Assembly (NCBI RefSeq): GCF_902459465.1
Contig: NC_047072.1
Location: forward strand, 14,282,184 to 14,346,183
Source of the DNA: Asterias rubens
Lineage: Eukaryota > Echinodermata > Asteroidea > Forcipulatida > Asteriidae
Length of the DNA: 64,000 nucleotides
Direction: 5' to 3'
Shown: positions 23,801 to 35,300 of the stretch, one piece after another
How positions within the stretch are numbered: position 1 is the first letter of the stretch
Layout of the letters: each line of letters starts with the position of its first letter
Made by a program: the position numbers and the translations under genes
Notes under the pieces: model-generated
Told to the model about the DNA's origin: nothing
Seen by the model: the letters and a program-made list of their open reading frames with translations, nothing else
The model's database searches: none

Positions 23801-24619
23801 ATAATTTATACTAATTTTGTATCTACAGTGATTCTTTTAACTTTTGATTGATTTAGGACAAGTTTTTTTTTTTTTTTTTTTGGGGGGGGGGGGGGGGCAA
23901 TTTAAAAATAAATGGGCCGTTTGGGGCCAGCATTTAGGGTTTAAAAAACTGCAAGGGGTTAAACTTGTTGTTTTGAGAAAATTCAGACCATTACATTTTT
24001 GAGCCAATTTTTAAAAATGGGCCTTTTATGTGCCAGGATTTTGGGTTAAAAAGAATTGCAAGGCTTGTTGTTTTGAACGATTTTCAGATAAATTTTATTT
24101 TTGGCAAAGTTTTGAAAATGGGCCTTTTTGAGCCAAGACTTTTGGGGAAAAAACTGCATGCGGTTAAACTTTTACTTTTGAGCGATTTCAGACTACTATA
24201 TTTTTTTCCAAATTTTAAAAATGGGCCTTTTTGAGCCACGATTTTGGATAAACAGATTTGCAAGGGGTCAAACTTGTACTTTTGAGCAATGAAAAACCAT
24301 TTTATTTTTGGCCCAAATTTTAAAAGTGGGCCTTTTTAGGCAAGGTTTTGGGGTTAAAAAACTGCAAGGGGTTACACTTGCTCTTTTGAGTGATTTCGGA
24401 CCACTATACTTTTTGCCAAAATTTTTAAAATGGGCCTTTTGATTTTTGGCTAAAAAAATTCAGTATGGTAGAAATTATGTTTGGACACGATTCAGATTTT
24501 TCTTTTTTCACTTTAGGAAGGCAAGGGCAGTGAAGAATTGTAAAGATCAAGAAGAGAATGAACTGTCTGGACATGTCAACGAAGGTTTTTATAAACATGA
24601 TAAAAATGGAACAATTTAA
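17871..24619 (+). CDS. SLC22-family organic ion transporter, complete, 10 exons
   Basis: Exons: 17871-18269, 18735-18838, 19238-19392, 19790-19958, 20203-20344, 20540-20631, 21538-21746, 22129-22237, 22721-22930, 24517-24619. The 1692 nt give 563 aa, normal for SLC22 major-facilitator transporters (12 membrane helices, plasma membrane). Order: MHFDRILGLLGEFGPYQRRI; helix 1 (about 20-41); a large Cys-rich extracellular loop with NLT, NAS, NVT and NLS glycosylation sequons; FNLVCDRKSL (134-143); the MFS signature GSLADWIGRTKT (163-174); LPESARWL (278-285) and a charged cytoplasmic loop; IYSAEIFPTPLR; and LPETKGRSLPET before the C-terminal tail. It is clearly SLC22, but OCT, OAT and OCTN subtypes cannot be separated by eye. 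Intron 3 has a GC donor. The stop codon falls in the TTAA edge of a MITE. Confidence 0.93.
20931..21314. mobile_element. MITE-A copy 3 (SLC22 intron 6)
   Basis: Near full length: TTAAACGCAGTGGACACTTG at the left, CAAAGACTAGCCTTCACAGT, the palindrome GATTTCGAGACCTCA ... TGAGGTCTCGAAATC, and AACAGTGTCCACTGCCTTTAA at the right. It is intronic, on the sense strand of the transporter. Confidence 0.88.
23043..23283. repeat. tandem duplication, 121-bp period (two copies)
   Basis: ACCAAATCTAAAATAGTCAG at 23043 recurs as ACCAAATCTAAAATGGTCAG at 23164. Both copies run to AACCTCAT-CCCAAGGGT with a few substitutions. It lies in the last intron of the SLC22 gene, just upstream of poly(G) and the minisatellite. 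Confidence 0.85.
23617..23897. repeat. long poly(G) and poly(T)-poly(G) tracts
   Basis: An almost pure run of about 30 G (23617-23648) and, 210 bp on, about 18 T directly followed by about 17 G (23863-23897). Both are in the last SLC22 intron on the sense strand, so the transcript carries G-runs able to form G-quadruplexes. Confidence 0.8.
23898..24480. repeat. minisatellite array 1, ~103-bp unit, about 5-6 units
   Basis: Each unit holds TTTTAAAAATGGGCCTTTTT, GAGCCAGGATTTTGGG, TTAAAAAACTGCAAGGGGTT, AAACTTGTTCTTTTGAGCGA and TTTCAGACCATT. The GGGCC word recurs at about 24019, 24119, 24223, 24328 and 24432, giving a spacing of 100-105 bp with notable divergence. The array fills the end of the last SLC22 intron up to the acceptor at 24516. 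The same unit forms the array at 26448-27500. Confidence 0.88.
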
Positions 24620-24941
24620 AGGAACACGTTGCCTTAGATTGGACGAGTTTGTCTATAAAAAGCGTTTGTAACTATTTGTTATAAAATCCATACAATTAGA
24701 AAGATATTTTAAAAGTAGAATATAATGATCCACACAAGTATCACTCGAAATTGCGTGCGTGGTTTTCCCTTTACCTCGTCGACAAACACGGTCGGCCATT
24801 TATGGGTCGACTCCCATAAATGGCCGACGGTGTTAGTTCTACTTTTAAAACATCTTTCTAACAATATGCATTTTATAACAAACGGTTACAAACGCTTTTC
24901 AAAGACCAACTCGACCGATCCAAGGCAACGTGTTCCTTTAA
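24616..24941. mobile_element. MITE-B copy 2, inserted at the SLC22 stop codon
   Basis: TTAAAGGAACACGTTGCCTT at the left and AAGGCAACGTGTTCCTTTAA at the right are perfect inverted ends. The middle is palindromic (CGGCCATTTATGGG ... CCCATAAATGGCCG). The left TTAA target copy supplies the TAA stop of the transporter, so the element makes up the first 320 nt of its 3' UTR. Confidence 0.92.
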
Positions 24942-25285
24942 TAGAATACTTTGAGAAGCTCTGCATTATTTTTATGTTTTTTTACTTTAGATTTTAATTT
25001 TTACTACTGGTGGTAATTTGATATTTGTGGCTATCAATTTTTTATGAGGTGTTTGTTATTCTTTGTCAATTTTACTTTAATTAAGATTTCTGTAATAACC
25101 TACTATAGATATTCTGGATTATCAAAATATTTTAATAGGATCAATTCTTCAGGACAAAACATATTTCTTGTTTGTCTAGCCAAGTTTTCCCAACTATATA
25201 TTTAGCATCGTAAATTGGTGTCACCTTCCCTTAACAAAACAAATAACTGTTAAACAAGAGAGTGTATCCATTGATCTACTTATGT

Positions 25286-25291
25286 TTTATT
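25286..25291 (-). promoter_or_regulatory. candidate poly(A) signal of EIF2S3
   Basis: AATAAA on the minus strand, about 1.06 kb after the EIF2S3 stop. Motif and position only. Confidence 0.3.
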
Positions 25292-25378
25292 GTATTTCTG
25301 ACATGGTTCATCACAAATGCAACTTACAATATTAAGCCAGAGGTGGGTGGCAAAAGCTATAGAACATTCACATGTAAT

Positions 25379-25384
25379 AATAAA
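25379..25384 (+). promoter_or_regulatory. candidate poly(A) signal of the SLC22 gene
   Basis: AATAAA 760 nt after the stop codon and 440 nt after the MITE-B right end. Motif and position only. Confidence 0.3.
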
Positions 25385-26352
25385 TGAAGTACTCTTTCAA
25401 CGAAAAGGGAACACATATCAGGTAGTTACAAATGTCAAATGAACATACTCGAGGCAGATACACAGTCATAGATTTAGGTTTAAGTAAATATTTTCCCTCT
25501 CAAAAAGCTCTTCTTTTGATAAAGTATGATGAACCAATGTATACAAGAAGTTGTAACCAAGTATCGCTATATCCCTTGATAGCTTTGGAAGTGGCTATGA
25601 CCACATTACTGGAAAAGTCTTGTATTTTATTGTCACTGAAGCCACTGGCTACAGCGAAGGACAAAGTAACGTGATTCAGCTTTTAGTCCTGCATCAGCGC
25701 TTTTGCCTCAAACCTGATTATTGCCACTGCACCAAAAATTACTTAATTTGGTATGGTTAAGGAATATCAATGTATGCATTGATCAACGCTGTTAGTTAAA
25801 GGCAGGGAACAAAAATAGCATGTAAATTAGATACAGCAAAAGGATTATTATCAACATCAATATGAGTAATAATATTGAATAATTGGCACTTAACCATTCT
25901 AAATCCGATTTAAGACTGATCCATTAAGAACTGCTATTGATACATTGATCAATCAGCACCATAAAGGGCCAACAACTTTGAACAAAATTGCACTATTGTC
26001 AAGGAGGTAAATATTGTGGAACGGCCCATTTCTTTGCAGTTGCTGTGTTAGGCAAGGCTTAATGGATCGGTCTATAAACATGTACAGGTATATAACTATG
26101 GCTTTGATGCTGTAGTCATTAGTTTGTACCAAATAAAAGTATAACCAAAGCCATTGCTTTAACATTAATAGCTCATATTTATACACCATTTTGATGTAAT
26201 TGAAATGACGGACTATAATATTCCTTGACACGAGGCAAACAAAGCAAAATGAGAGTTGATGTTAGAAAGCATCTCCATGGTTGTGTATGAATAAAAGTAA
26301 CAGGTGCAATGAGTATGGAAAGAAGAGGGGTGACATACATTGCAGGCACCCT

Positions 26353-29300
26353 TCATGACTCTGTTGGCTTGATTGTAATTCCTTTTCGGATTTGTCCCCA
26401 TCCAATCAACCTGTAAACAACAAAACAATAAAGAACAACAATTTTAATTTAAAGTGGTACTTTTGAGCGATTACTGACATTTAATTTTTAGGCCAATTTT
26501 TTAAAATGGGCCTTTTCTGGCCAAGATTTTGGGTTATAAAAACTGCAAGGGGTTAAACTTGTTTTTAACAATTTCAGACCATTTTATTTTTGGGTCATTT
26601 AAAATTTTTTTTAGCAATTTTGAGCCAGGATTTTGAAGTGAAAAAACTGCAAGGGGTTTAACTTATTTATTTGCGCAATTTTTGACCATTTTAATTTTGG
26701 CCCAATTTTTAAAAATAGGTTAGGAATTTGTGTTAAAAAACTGCAAGGGGTTTAACTTGTTTTTTTTAGCAATTTCAGGCCATTTATTTTTTGGCCCAAA
26801 TTAAAATTTTTTTTATTTCGGGTCAGAATTTGGGGTAAAACAAAAACTGCAAGGGGTTAAACTTGTTTTGAGAAAATTTGGACCATTTTATTTGTGGCAA
26901 ACTTTTCAAGTTTAGCCTTTTTTGGCCAGGATTTTGAGTTTAAAAAACTGCAAGGGGTTAAACTTGTTGTTTTGGGAAAATTCGAACCATTTTATTTTCG
27001 GGCCAATTTTTTTAAATTGGCTTTTTGGGGCCAGGATTTTGGACCATTTTAATTTTGGCCCAACTTTAAACATTGACCTTTTCGGGCCAGGATTATGAGG
27101 GGAAAAAAATGCAAGGGGTTAAACTTGTTATTTTGACTGATTTCGGACCATTGTATTATGGGGCAAATTTTCAAAAATAGGTTTTTTTGCTAGGATTTGT
27201 GGTTATAAAAACTGCAAACGATTTCAGACCATTTAAATTTTGGCCCAAGTTTTATAATGGGCCTTTTTGAGCCAAGATTTTTAAGTAAAAAAAAACTGCA
27301 AGGTGTGGAACTTGTCCTTTTGAGTGATTTCTGACCATTTTATTTTTCGCCCAAAATTTAAAAATGTGACTTTTTGGGCCAGGATTTTGGGTTAAATCAA
27401 CTGCAAGGGGTTAAACTTGTTCTTTTGAGCAATTTAGGGCTATTTTATTTTTGGGTTAACAAAATGGCAAGTGGTTAAACTTGTAATTGATAAGGTTTTT
27501 AGCAATAATACTTGGGGATTTTTTTTTTCAAAGTTTGTAGTGCCTTTTGGGACCAGAATTGTTTGGGTTAAAATCTAAACAGATTCAAACTTGGCCATGC
27601 TTCTGACATGACCAACTTTGATTACAAAATACACACATTTTGTTTATTATTCACGTACCTCCAATGTTTTTCTACTCGTCTGCTCAGTGCAATCTTTTCT
27701 CCAATTTCTGTGCACACTGGATTGGTCAGCACAATTTTTGCCAAATCAGCTTTGACCGCTAGAACTCGACTACCAGTTGAGAGAGATCCAATGTTGACCA
27801 TCAGGGCTTCACTTTTACTCAATTTTTGAACCTGTGATTCAAAAGGCATCAAGATGTTCTTCACCGTAGAAACTTAAAAAAATAAGATGCTGAAACCCCT
27901 AAGCCCTAGGGCACTTTAATCTTCATGTTGGATCTGTTGACTTCAACGCACTATCGTTACCCTGACCTCTGACAATTTCATCCCCAAAACATTGCCTTGG
28001 TTCCCGTCGCAACTTTTTACGATTGCCTTGCTGCCCTTTGAAACTTCTGAAAATTGCATTGGTGCCCTAAACTTGTACAAAAATTTCCTACCCCTTTAGT
28101 ATAAGGGCTGCCAGAGTATTGGCCATATCTATAGGGCTAGGACAAAGCAACCAGATTTATTTCAGTATCGCCACTAAGATGAAACATGGAGTTTGCAACC
28201 GTTAATTTGCATCGGTTTATTTGCGGTCTGTAGACCTACCTTGGCTGCCTTCTTGTCTCCCTCTGTCCGTACACCCAGCAGACGTCGAAGCAAAAAGTAT
28301 GAGATCTCCAACTCTGTATAGATTTCTGGTAGAGCTCCTACTGCACCTAAGACCTGGCCAACAAGGCGATCAGCTCGGCACAGTGTTGGATCAATCTTGG
28401 TACCCACACCTTGATGAAAGAACAATAGGAAATTGGGTTGAATTTATTCTCACTTGGTGTATCCCAACATAAGCATAACATGCTAAACCTGTGAAAATTT
28501 GGGCTCAATAATTGGTCATCGAATTTGCAAGAGAATAACAAAAGAAAAAACATCCTTGTTTTGTGTGCCATCAGATGCATAATAAAAGACTTCGGCTGAA
28601 GTCTTTTATTATTTGAGTGAAAATTTACCTCTTTCTCAAAATCTGTGTTCAAAAGGGAGCCGTTTCTCAAAATGTTTTATACTATCAACAGCTCTCCATT
28701 GCCTGTTACCAAGTTAGGTTTTATGCTTACAATTATTTTGAGTAATTACCAATAGCGTCCAGTTTTTGTTAAGCCAAAGTCTTCAATTTTAGCAGAGCTA
28801 TAGGTTTTTGTTTACACCTTCCAGAATACAGTGTATTGGAACTTACCAATGAGCCCACCAGGGACAGCAAACTGAAGATCATTCTTTTCAGCAAACAGTG
28901 AGATGATTTTGGAGAATATAGGTCTACACTGCAGCTTGCCTTCATTATCCTCAGACACAATACCAGGTCTGACTTCAATTTCTTGGCCAACCTATTCCAG
29001 AAAGATAATAAAAAAATTAATAATACTCATATTATATTGCGCATGTATTGACCAATAAGGTGTTCGAGGTCCTTGAACAAAGAGAGGCACTTTCAAAACA
29101 GGTTTTTGAGTTATTATGAATTACAAAACAAATTCATCACCTTGTAAGCCTTTTACAAGGTGCTGCGGCGCACTCAGCAGCCACCGCCATGAACACCAGG
29201 GGAATCACTACTTGCTTCTTTTATGTGCATTTTGCAACACACAAAACCAACGGCTCTACATCCCATCCGGAGCAATAATGGTAAAAAGTGTCTTGCTTAA

Positions 29301-32300
29301 GGACACACGTGTTATGAACGGGACTTCAACCCACACTCAACTGACCAGAAACACCAAAGCTTGAGTGCTGTGTGCTTGAACCCTTGGCCATGACAAGCCA
29401 GATAAATATATCATTAGGGTATGTGTTGTATTCTTGGACGGGGTGAAGCAATATATCAAAGGATTTCTTAACAGCTCCAGAGATAACAATGCAAAGAGAC
29501 ACCTAAGAAGTACATACCCGAAGCACCCCCCTTAGTATACTGCCTCCAGCCACGCCTCCTTTAAGGTCCTTGACTTCACTTCCTGGTTTGTTTACATCGA
29601 AAGATCGGATCACTAGAAAGAAAAAAAACAACAACATCAATTCAATATTTTCATTAACCAGTTTCTTTTAAAGATCCCATACAAGAACTCTCTTAATAGA
29701 AAAGTGCATTGAAATTAAAGAGCCAATAAAGGATGATCTCAATATGTCAACTATTACCTTTGTATGACCAAATAGACATCGCAGATACCGGTAAATAACC
29801 ATTTTACTCTCAAAATTTGCATTTAGCAATAAATATCTCAGGTCAAAAATGCACCCGGCCGCGCGGCTTTTTCAGCCGAGAGTCAAAAACGGCTCATCTA
29901 ATATAATGACCCTAGACGCCAGTGATGAATTTCCCCATATTGGTTTTGAACACAGTTCTCCAGCTTTGGCGTTTCCACACCAAATAGCCGCCACTGATGT
30001 CATGATTGCTTTGTCGCGCGAGTTTGTTTGACCCCACACATTTCAGAAATTTGGCTCGGAGCATTCTGGAGAAAACCCATTTTTTACCATGTTTTAACAT
30101 GACGTAAGAGACACGTTATATTTTTTAGGTTTCCTGGATGGACTGCAGCTGTTAGAAAACTGTAATATCTATATATTTGAGATAATCCTTTATTGGCTGT
30201 TTAATTTATCCAATGACCAGTCAAGGAACTAAGTAACAACATGTAAGGGCAACTTGGCGGCAACCAACTGCAGTGCAGTACAAAAGGAAAACATAGGTAG
30301 CACATGATGCTTACAGTGTCAAACTGACAAAATTATATGAAATTTCAAAAGTAATTGATTTTTCTTTTTGGAGTTTGCTTTGGTGTTTGCCTGTATTAAC
30401 ATTGACATGGACCTAATATTTGGTAATTTATTGTTTTGATACTGTGTATGGCACAATGGTAGCGGGCTTAGCCCATCGGGAGGTTACTATACAAAAGCTT
30501 GCTCCGAATCACATGACCAGAATTTGACAAAGCAACTGTTTGTATAGTCTGAGGATTTTAATTTTAACTGGGAATTTGTTACTGTATCAGGCCTGTATTC
30601 GCCTAAGGCACTGGAACTTGTGCAATTATTAGACTAATTCAAACTTTGCAAAACAACATGTCTAGCACGCTAAGAAGAGTAGTCTAAAACTGGTCTATAA
30701 AGTAATTAATAACTTTGAGTACTAACCAATTAGTCGAGGTTCAGATGTGAAGTCCCTGATAGGAATTGGGATTTTCTTTGTGATGTATTCACAGATGACT
30801 TCAATGTTGTACTTGAGCTGGGCAGAGATCGGGATGATAGGTGCACCCTCTGCTACTGTCCCTAAAAAGTTAAGATACAACTTACATATAAAAATTGAAT
30901 CTTGTACTGTGGTTGTAAAAGTACTTATTTTAAAGGCAAAGTAGATATTAAGATTGTCTTCTTGAGGGAGTTTCTACAAAAACATTCAGTAAATTTTAAA
31001 TTTGGACAAATATTTAAAATGTTATCCCAGTATTCCTTTGTTTTTTTGAACCGTTTGATTATGTTATTCCTATATAAATGAATGTATACAATAAAATTAA
31101 CATGTGAAAAAGTTTTTGAGATATCAGCGAAAATCTTGAGTGGTTATTTCCCCGCAGGAGGAATAACCCTGATAGAAAAACACAATTTGAAGATCTAAGC
31201 GTAACACTTCTAAGATTCAAATTTTGGGGCAAACAACCTAATATCTTTTTACTTAACCGCGTAACTTCAAAGCTTTAAATAGCAAAAATTGCTGTAGGCT
31301 TCTAACCAAAATTGTTTATTGCCATTAGTTTTAAGAGTGACTACCAAACATATATCTTCCCTCTAAGGGGGGGGTTAGATCTTAGATTACCTTGGACGAA
31401 TCTGAGGATTTGGTCGTACTGTTCCCTGGCCTGGGTCTCCTTGACCAAGTCAATCTTATTCTGTAAGATCAGTATATGCTTGAGCTTCATAATCTCAATA
31501 GCAGCGAGATGCTCAGAGGTCTGGGGCTGGGGACAGGACTCATTACCAGCTGTACAGGAAAACAAATAATGTCACATCAACATAGGCGCAAACAAATTAT
31601 CAGACTAGACCCTTATATGGATGGCGAAAAGCAATGTTGAATAACCCTAATACTATTTCTCAATGTGCGTTGTCAACCGATTGTTAATTCACAAAGATTT
31701 TATTGCAATTGAACTTCAAAACAGCTGATCCTCGAATCCATAAAAAGGACTCTTGATGGAAAGAGTATAATGTAAGGCAGAAAAAATCGTCCCAAAATGC
31801 AATTTTGCAAACTTCACTTTTATTTTTTGTATTTTTACGTTTTGAAAATATCTTGTGTGTCATTACATATGGGCTTGTGAAAAAACCTGCGGGCGATCCA
31901 AATTTTGGTCGTATCGCGATTGAAAAAAAAAGTTATGGGAAACCCCTGCATAAGTTCAGAATGGTTGTACATTCAGGGACAAAAATTCACAAACAGTTGG
32001 AATCTCTGATTGACCATGGAATACCAATAGTGTACCAGCTTTTAAATACCGTATTTGTGAGTAAAAAAGAAGCAATGTGTTCTTCTTACCGATAAGAAGA
32101 AGGGCTGCGTCCATTACAGCAGCTCCGTTTAACATAGTTGCCATAAGAATGTCGTGACCGGGGCAATCAACAAAAGAAACGTGCCTGTGGTTCACCAAGA
32201 GAAGGGAAAAAACAAAAAATTTAACATACTGAATACATTTCTAGAGATGGTAAAGCATGTGTCCTGGCTGGAAAACTTATCCAATCAAATTAGGCCATTT

Positions 32301-35300
32301 GTACCATTCTGACGTTTGAGATGCTCCCTATGTGTAACTCGGTTCTTTAACATGAACAACACACAACACATGGAGGCTACAACTTTACATCTAAACTAGT
32401 GGGCGAAGCAATAATGGTTATATGTCTTGCTTGCAGTTAAAGACACTATTGGTAATTGTCAAAGACCAGTCTTTTCATTTGATGTATCTCAACATATGCA
32501 TAAAATAACAAAACTGTGAAAATTTGAGCTCAATTGGCAGCCAAAGTTGCAAGAAAATAATGAAAGAAAAAAATACCCTTGTCACACAAAACTGTGTGCT
32601 TTTAGATTGTTGATTTCAAGACATCAAATTCTTAATCTGAGGTCTCAAAATCGAATTCGTGGAATATTACATCTTTCTCGAAAACCATGACACTTCATCA
32701 ACCTCTCCCTATTACTCGTTACCAAGTGAGGTTTTATGCTAATAATTATTTTGAGTAATTACCAATCGTGTCCCAGGGCTCGAATTTCACGCTGGACCGC
32801 AGGCCCGAGGCCAGTGATTTTAGCTTCGGTCCAGTAAACTTTAAGCCGAACAAGTCCGGCGGTCTTGTGTTTTTTTTTATGCATACTAATAATTATAGTT
32901 ACTATTACAAATAATTATATGAAGCATATAATATCTTTCATTAAAAAATGTATTTCAATCTCATTTAGAATAAAAGTTTTTGTTTACTTGTCGTCAAATC
33001 AGTGTTCTGAGCACGCCTGCGGAGTGTCAATCCGTCCTTTTTTCACGTGCATCAGGCTGCATACAAGTTTTCCATTCAGTTTACTCATGCCCACACATTG
33101 TACATCTAGTCTCAAACCATTTATGTTTATGCACCCGGGGAGTGAGCGAGCGGGGACGAGGGAGTGGTGTGTTGGTACCCGGCGCGGCAGCACACCTTAG
33201 TACAGCGATGTTTGTTTACCACTGACCATGTGTAAAGTCTGATACCTTACAAAGGAGTGTTGAATTTGCATTAAGAAGGTCTGTGTTGCATGGATTAAAA
33301 GTAAGGTCTTGTTGCCAAACGTCTTGCTAAGTATGGCTACCAACAGTGATGAGCTTCTGACTACTGCTGTCAAATTTTTGGTCAATCTTTTTATGACGAT
33401 CTTTTTATGAATGCTGCACGTTGCAGTGTTTTGTTGGTGATTTGCCTGTCAAATCAGAATTTTTTTTTTGAGGCGGGAGAATGTTGTGAAGTAGGTATAT
33501 GGAACTTTATTGATTGGGTTTCACAGCAAAAAAAAGCCTCCTAAGGGATGAAAAAGGCCTGCTGTTCTATCGTGTTAATTTTTTTTTCCTAATAAAATTT
33601 TGGTCTTGTAAAAAATCTTCCGGTCCAGTAAAAATTCTGAGCAACAAGCCCTGCAGTCTTGTGGATTTTTTCCCCAAATTCGAGCCCTGTGTCCACTGCC
33701 TTTAAGGACACAAGTGTCAAGATTGGGACTCGAGCCAAAACTTTGTCGATCTGAAAAAAAGAGAGCATGAGTCCACTGCACTTGACCACGCCACACCATT
33801 GCTCATGGACACAGACGGCATGGCCTATATCCTGACATAGCCAGAACTCACATCTCATCAGCAAACTACCTCATGTAGGAATATATGCTAAGACAGCAAT
33901 AACATTGTAACATAACCAAGATGATAGGTGTCGCTGTAAGAAAATAACAAAGTTTAATTATACCTTAACAGTTTGAATTTGCCGTTGCAGCCTTGTCGAT
34001 CACAGAGAAATACATCTTCCTTATTGCTGCCTGCTGACCTGTAGCAACCAGGACGGGGACACGCTGGATTATCACATTTGTAGACCTGGAAAATACACCA
34101 AGATTTAAACAATCAAAATTATGAATGTTGAGTCTTGCAAAAATCTAATCGAAATCAGTGCCATGTATTAAACATGTGTAGTGCCATGGAATTTAAGTTG
34201 CAAATTACTACATAACAGTTTTTTTTAATACTGCAAATATGAATTCTTTAATAAAATTACTGCAGTCAAGGCATACCGAGTTTAACGCTTGCTTGATTTT
34301 TTTTTACAAAGGTCACTCGGTGTGTTGTAACTAAAGACGAATGCTAAAAAATATGGCAGTTATAATAAGCATTACCAATAGTACACATTCAGAATATGGG
34401 ACCATCATTGCTAAAGTGCAATCTTGGGCAGCACAGTGTATTTTGCTCAGAGTGATGGGTGAAATTTGTTAGTTCTGGGCAAGCCCGCCCGGGACCGCCC
34501 ACCCACCGTGGCTACAACATTGATCAGAGGGATTTTGGAGGACATGTCACTGTTAGTGGTAAAGAGAGAAAATAATTTTGAAGAATTGGAAGATGATAAC
34601 TGTACCTTTGCATTTGCATATCCCAGCTTAATTGTGATATTCCTGATCAGCTCATTCTTGAAGCGGACAGTCTGAACTCCAGAGATGGCTTTCACTACAG
34701 TGGACTTTCCATGAGCCACATGACCAATAGTTCCTACAATTATAAGATTGTGTGAATTAATAATCCATGACAGATTCATAACAACGGCATATCAAAATAG
34801 ATATAAGATAATCGAATCCAAAGCAATTTCAACCGCAGGCATTTTGCATCTAATGACCCTTAGCACTGAGGTCACTTGTGGGAGTCATTTTGGGAGTCAA
34901 AGTGCGAGTACATATAGCTCCATGCTCCACCAAAGCATGTGAACTGAACCCAATCCCAGAACCACTGATAAAGGGTGTGTAGACAACGTCATTCAGACAG
35001 CGTGTCATCTAAAATGTGCCGAGCACAGTAATAAGACACAGGGAATCTGCCTCCTATAATTGATTGAAGCGATGATGTCAAATTGGAAAACAGAAAACTT
35101 GATAATGAGTACAATTAAACGGCTGGTATTTCATCTTTGACATATTTCAGGCTATTTTGTCATGTCTTTTTCGTTATTTGCGAAATCTTTGGAATGGGAT
35201 ATGTGCAAAAAAAATCATAGCAAGTCGCAGAATCAAGGGGTACACACATGTACTTTTCCTCGAGGTGCTATAGTAGGAACTGTCAAAGTTTAATAAAAAT

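Larger units (their letters stand above)
24620..26352. other. convergent 3' region between SLC22 and EIF2S3
   Basis: 1.7 kb holding both 3' UTRs. After MITE-B it is unremarkable AT-rich sequence. Candidate poly(A) signals are AATAAA (+) at 25379-25384 and AATAAA (-) at 25286-25291. If both are used, the two 3' UTRs overlap in antisense by roughly 100 bp. I see no additional gene. Confidence 0.5.
32345..33835. mobile_element. SINE-like element interrupted by MITE-A copy 5
   Basis: The left part (32345-32436) ends GGTTATATGTCTTGCTTGCAG and the right part (33706-33835) resumes GGACACAAGTGTCAAGATTG, GGACTCGAGCC. At 29136 these two words are contiguous (CTTGCTTAAGGACACACGTG). The interruption is therefore an insertion at TTAA. 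Confidence 0.65.

Noticed and set aside
23898-27500. CRISPR-like array of direct repeats
   Set aside because: Units are contiguous ~103-bp tandem repeats without unique spacers, within introns of animal genes.
29116-29364. 82-codon ORF on the plus strand
   Set aside because: It coincides with a SINE-like element in an EIF2S3 intron.
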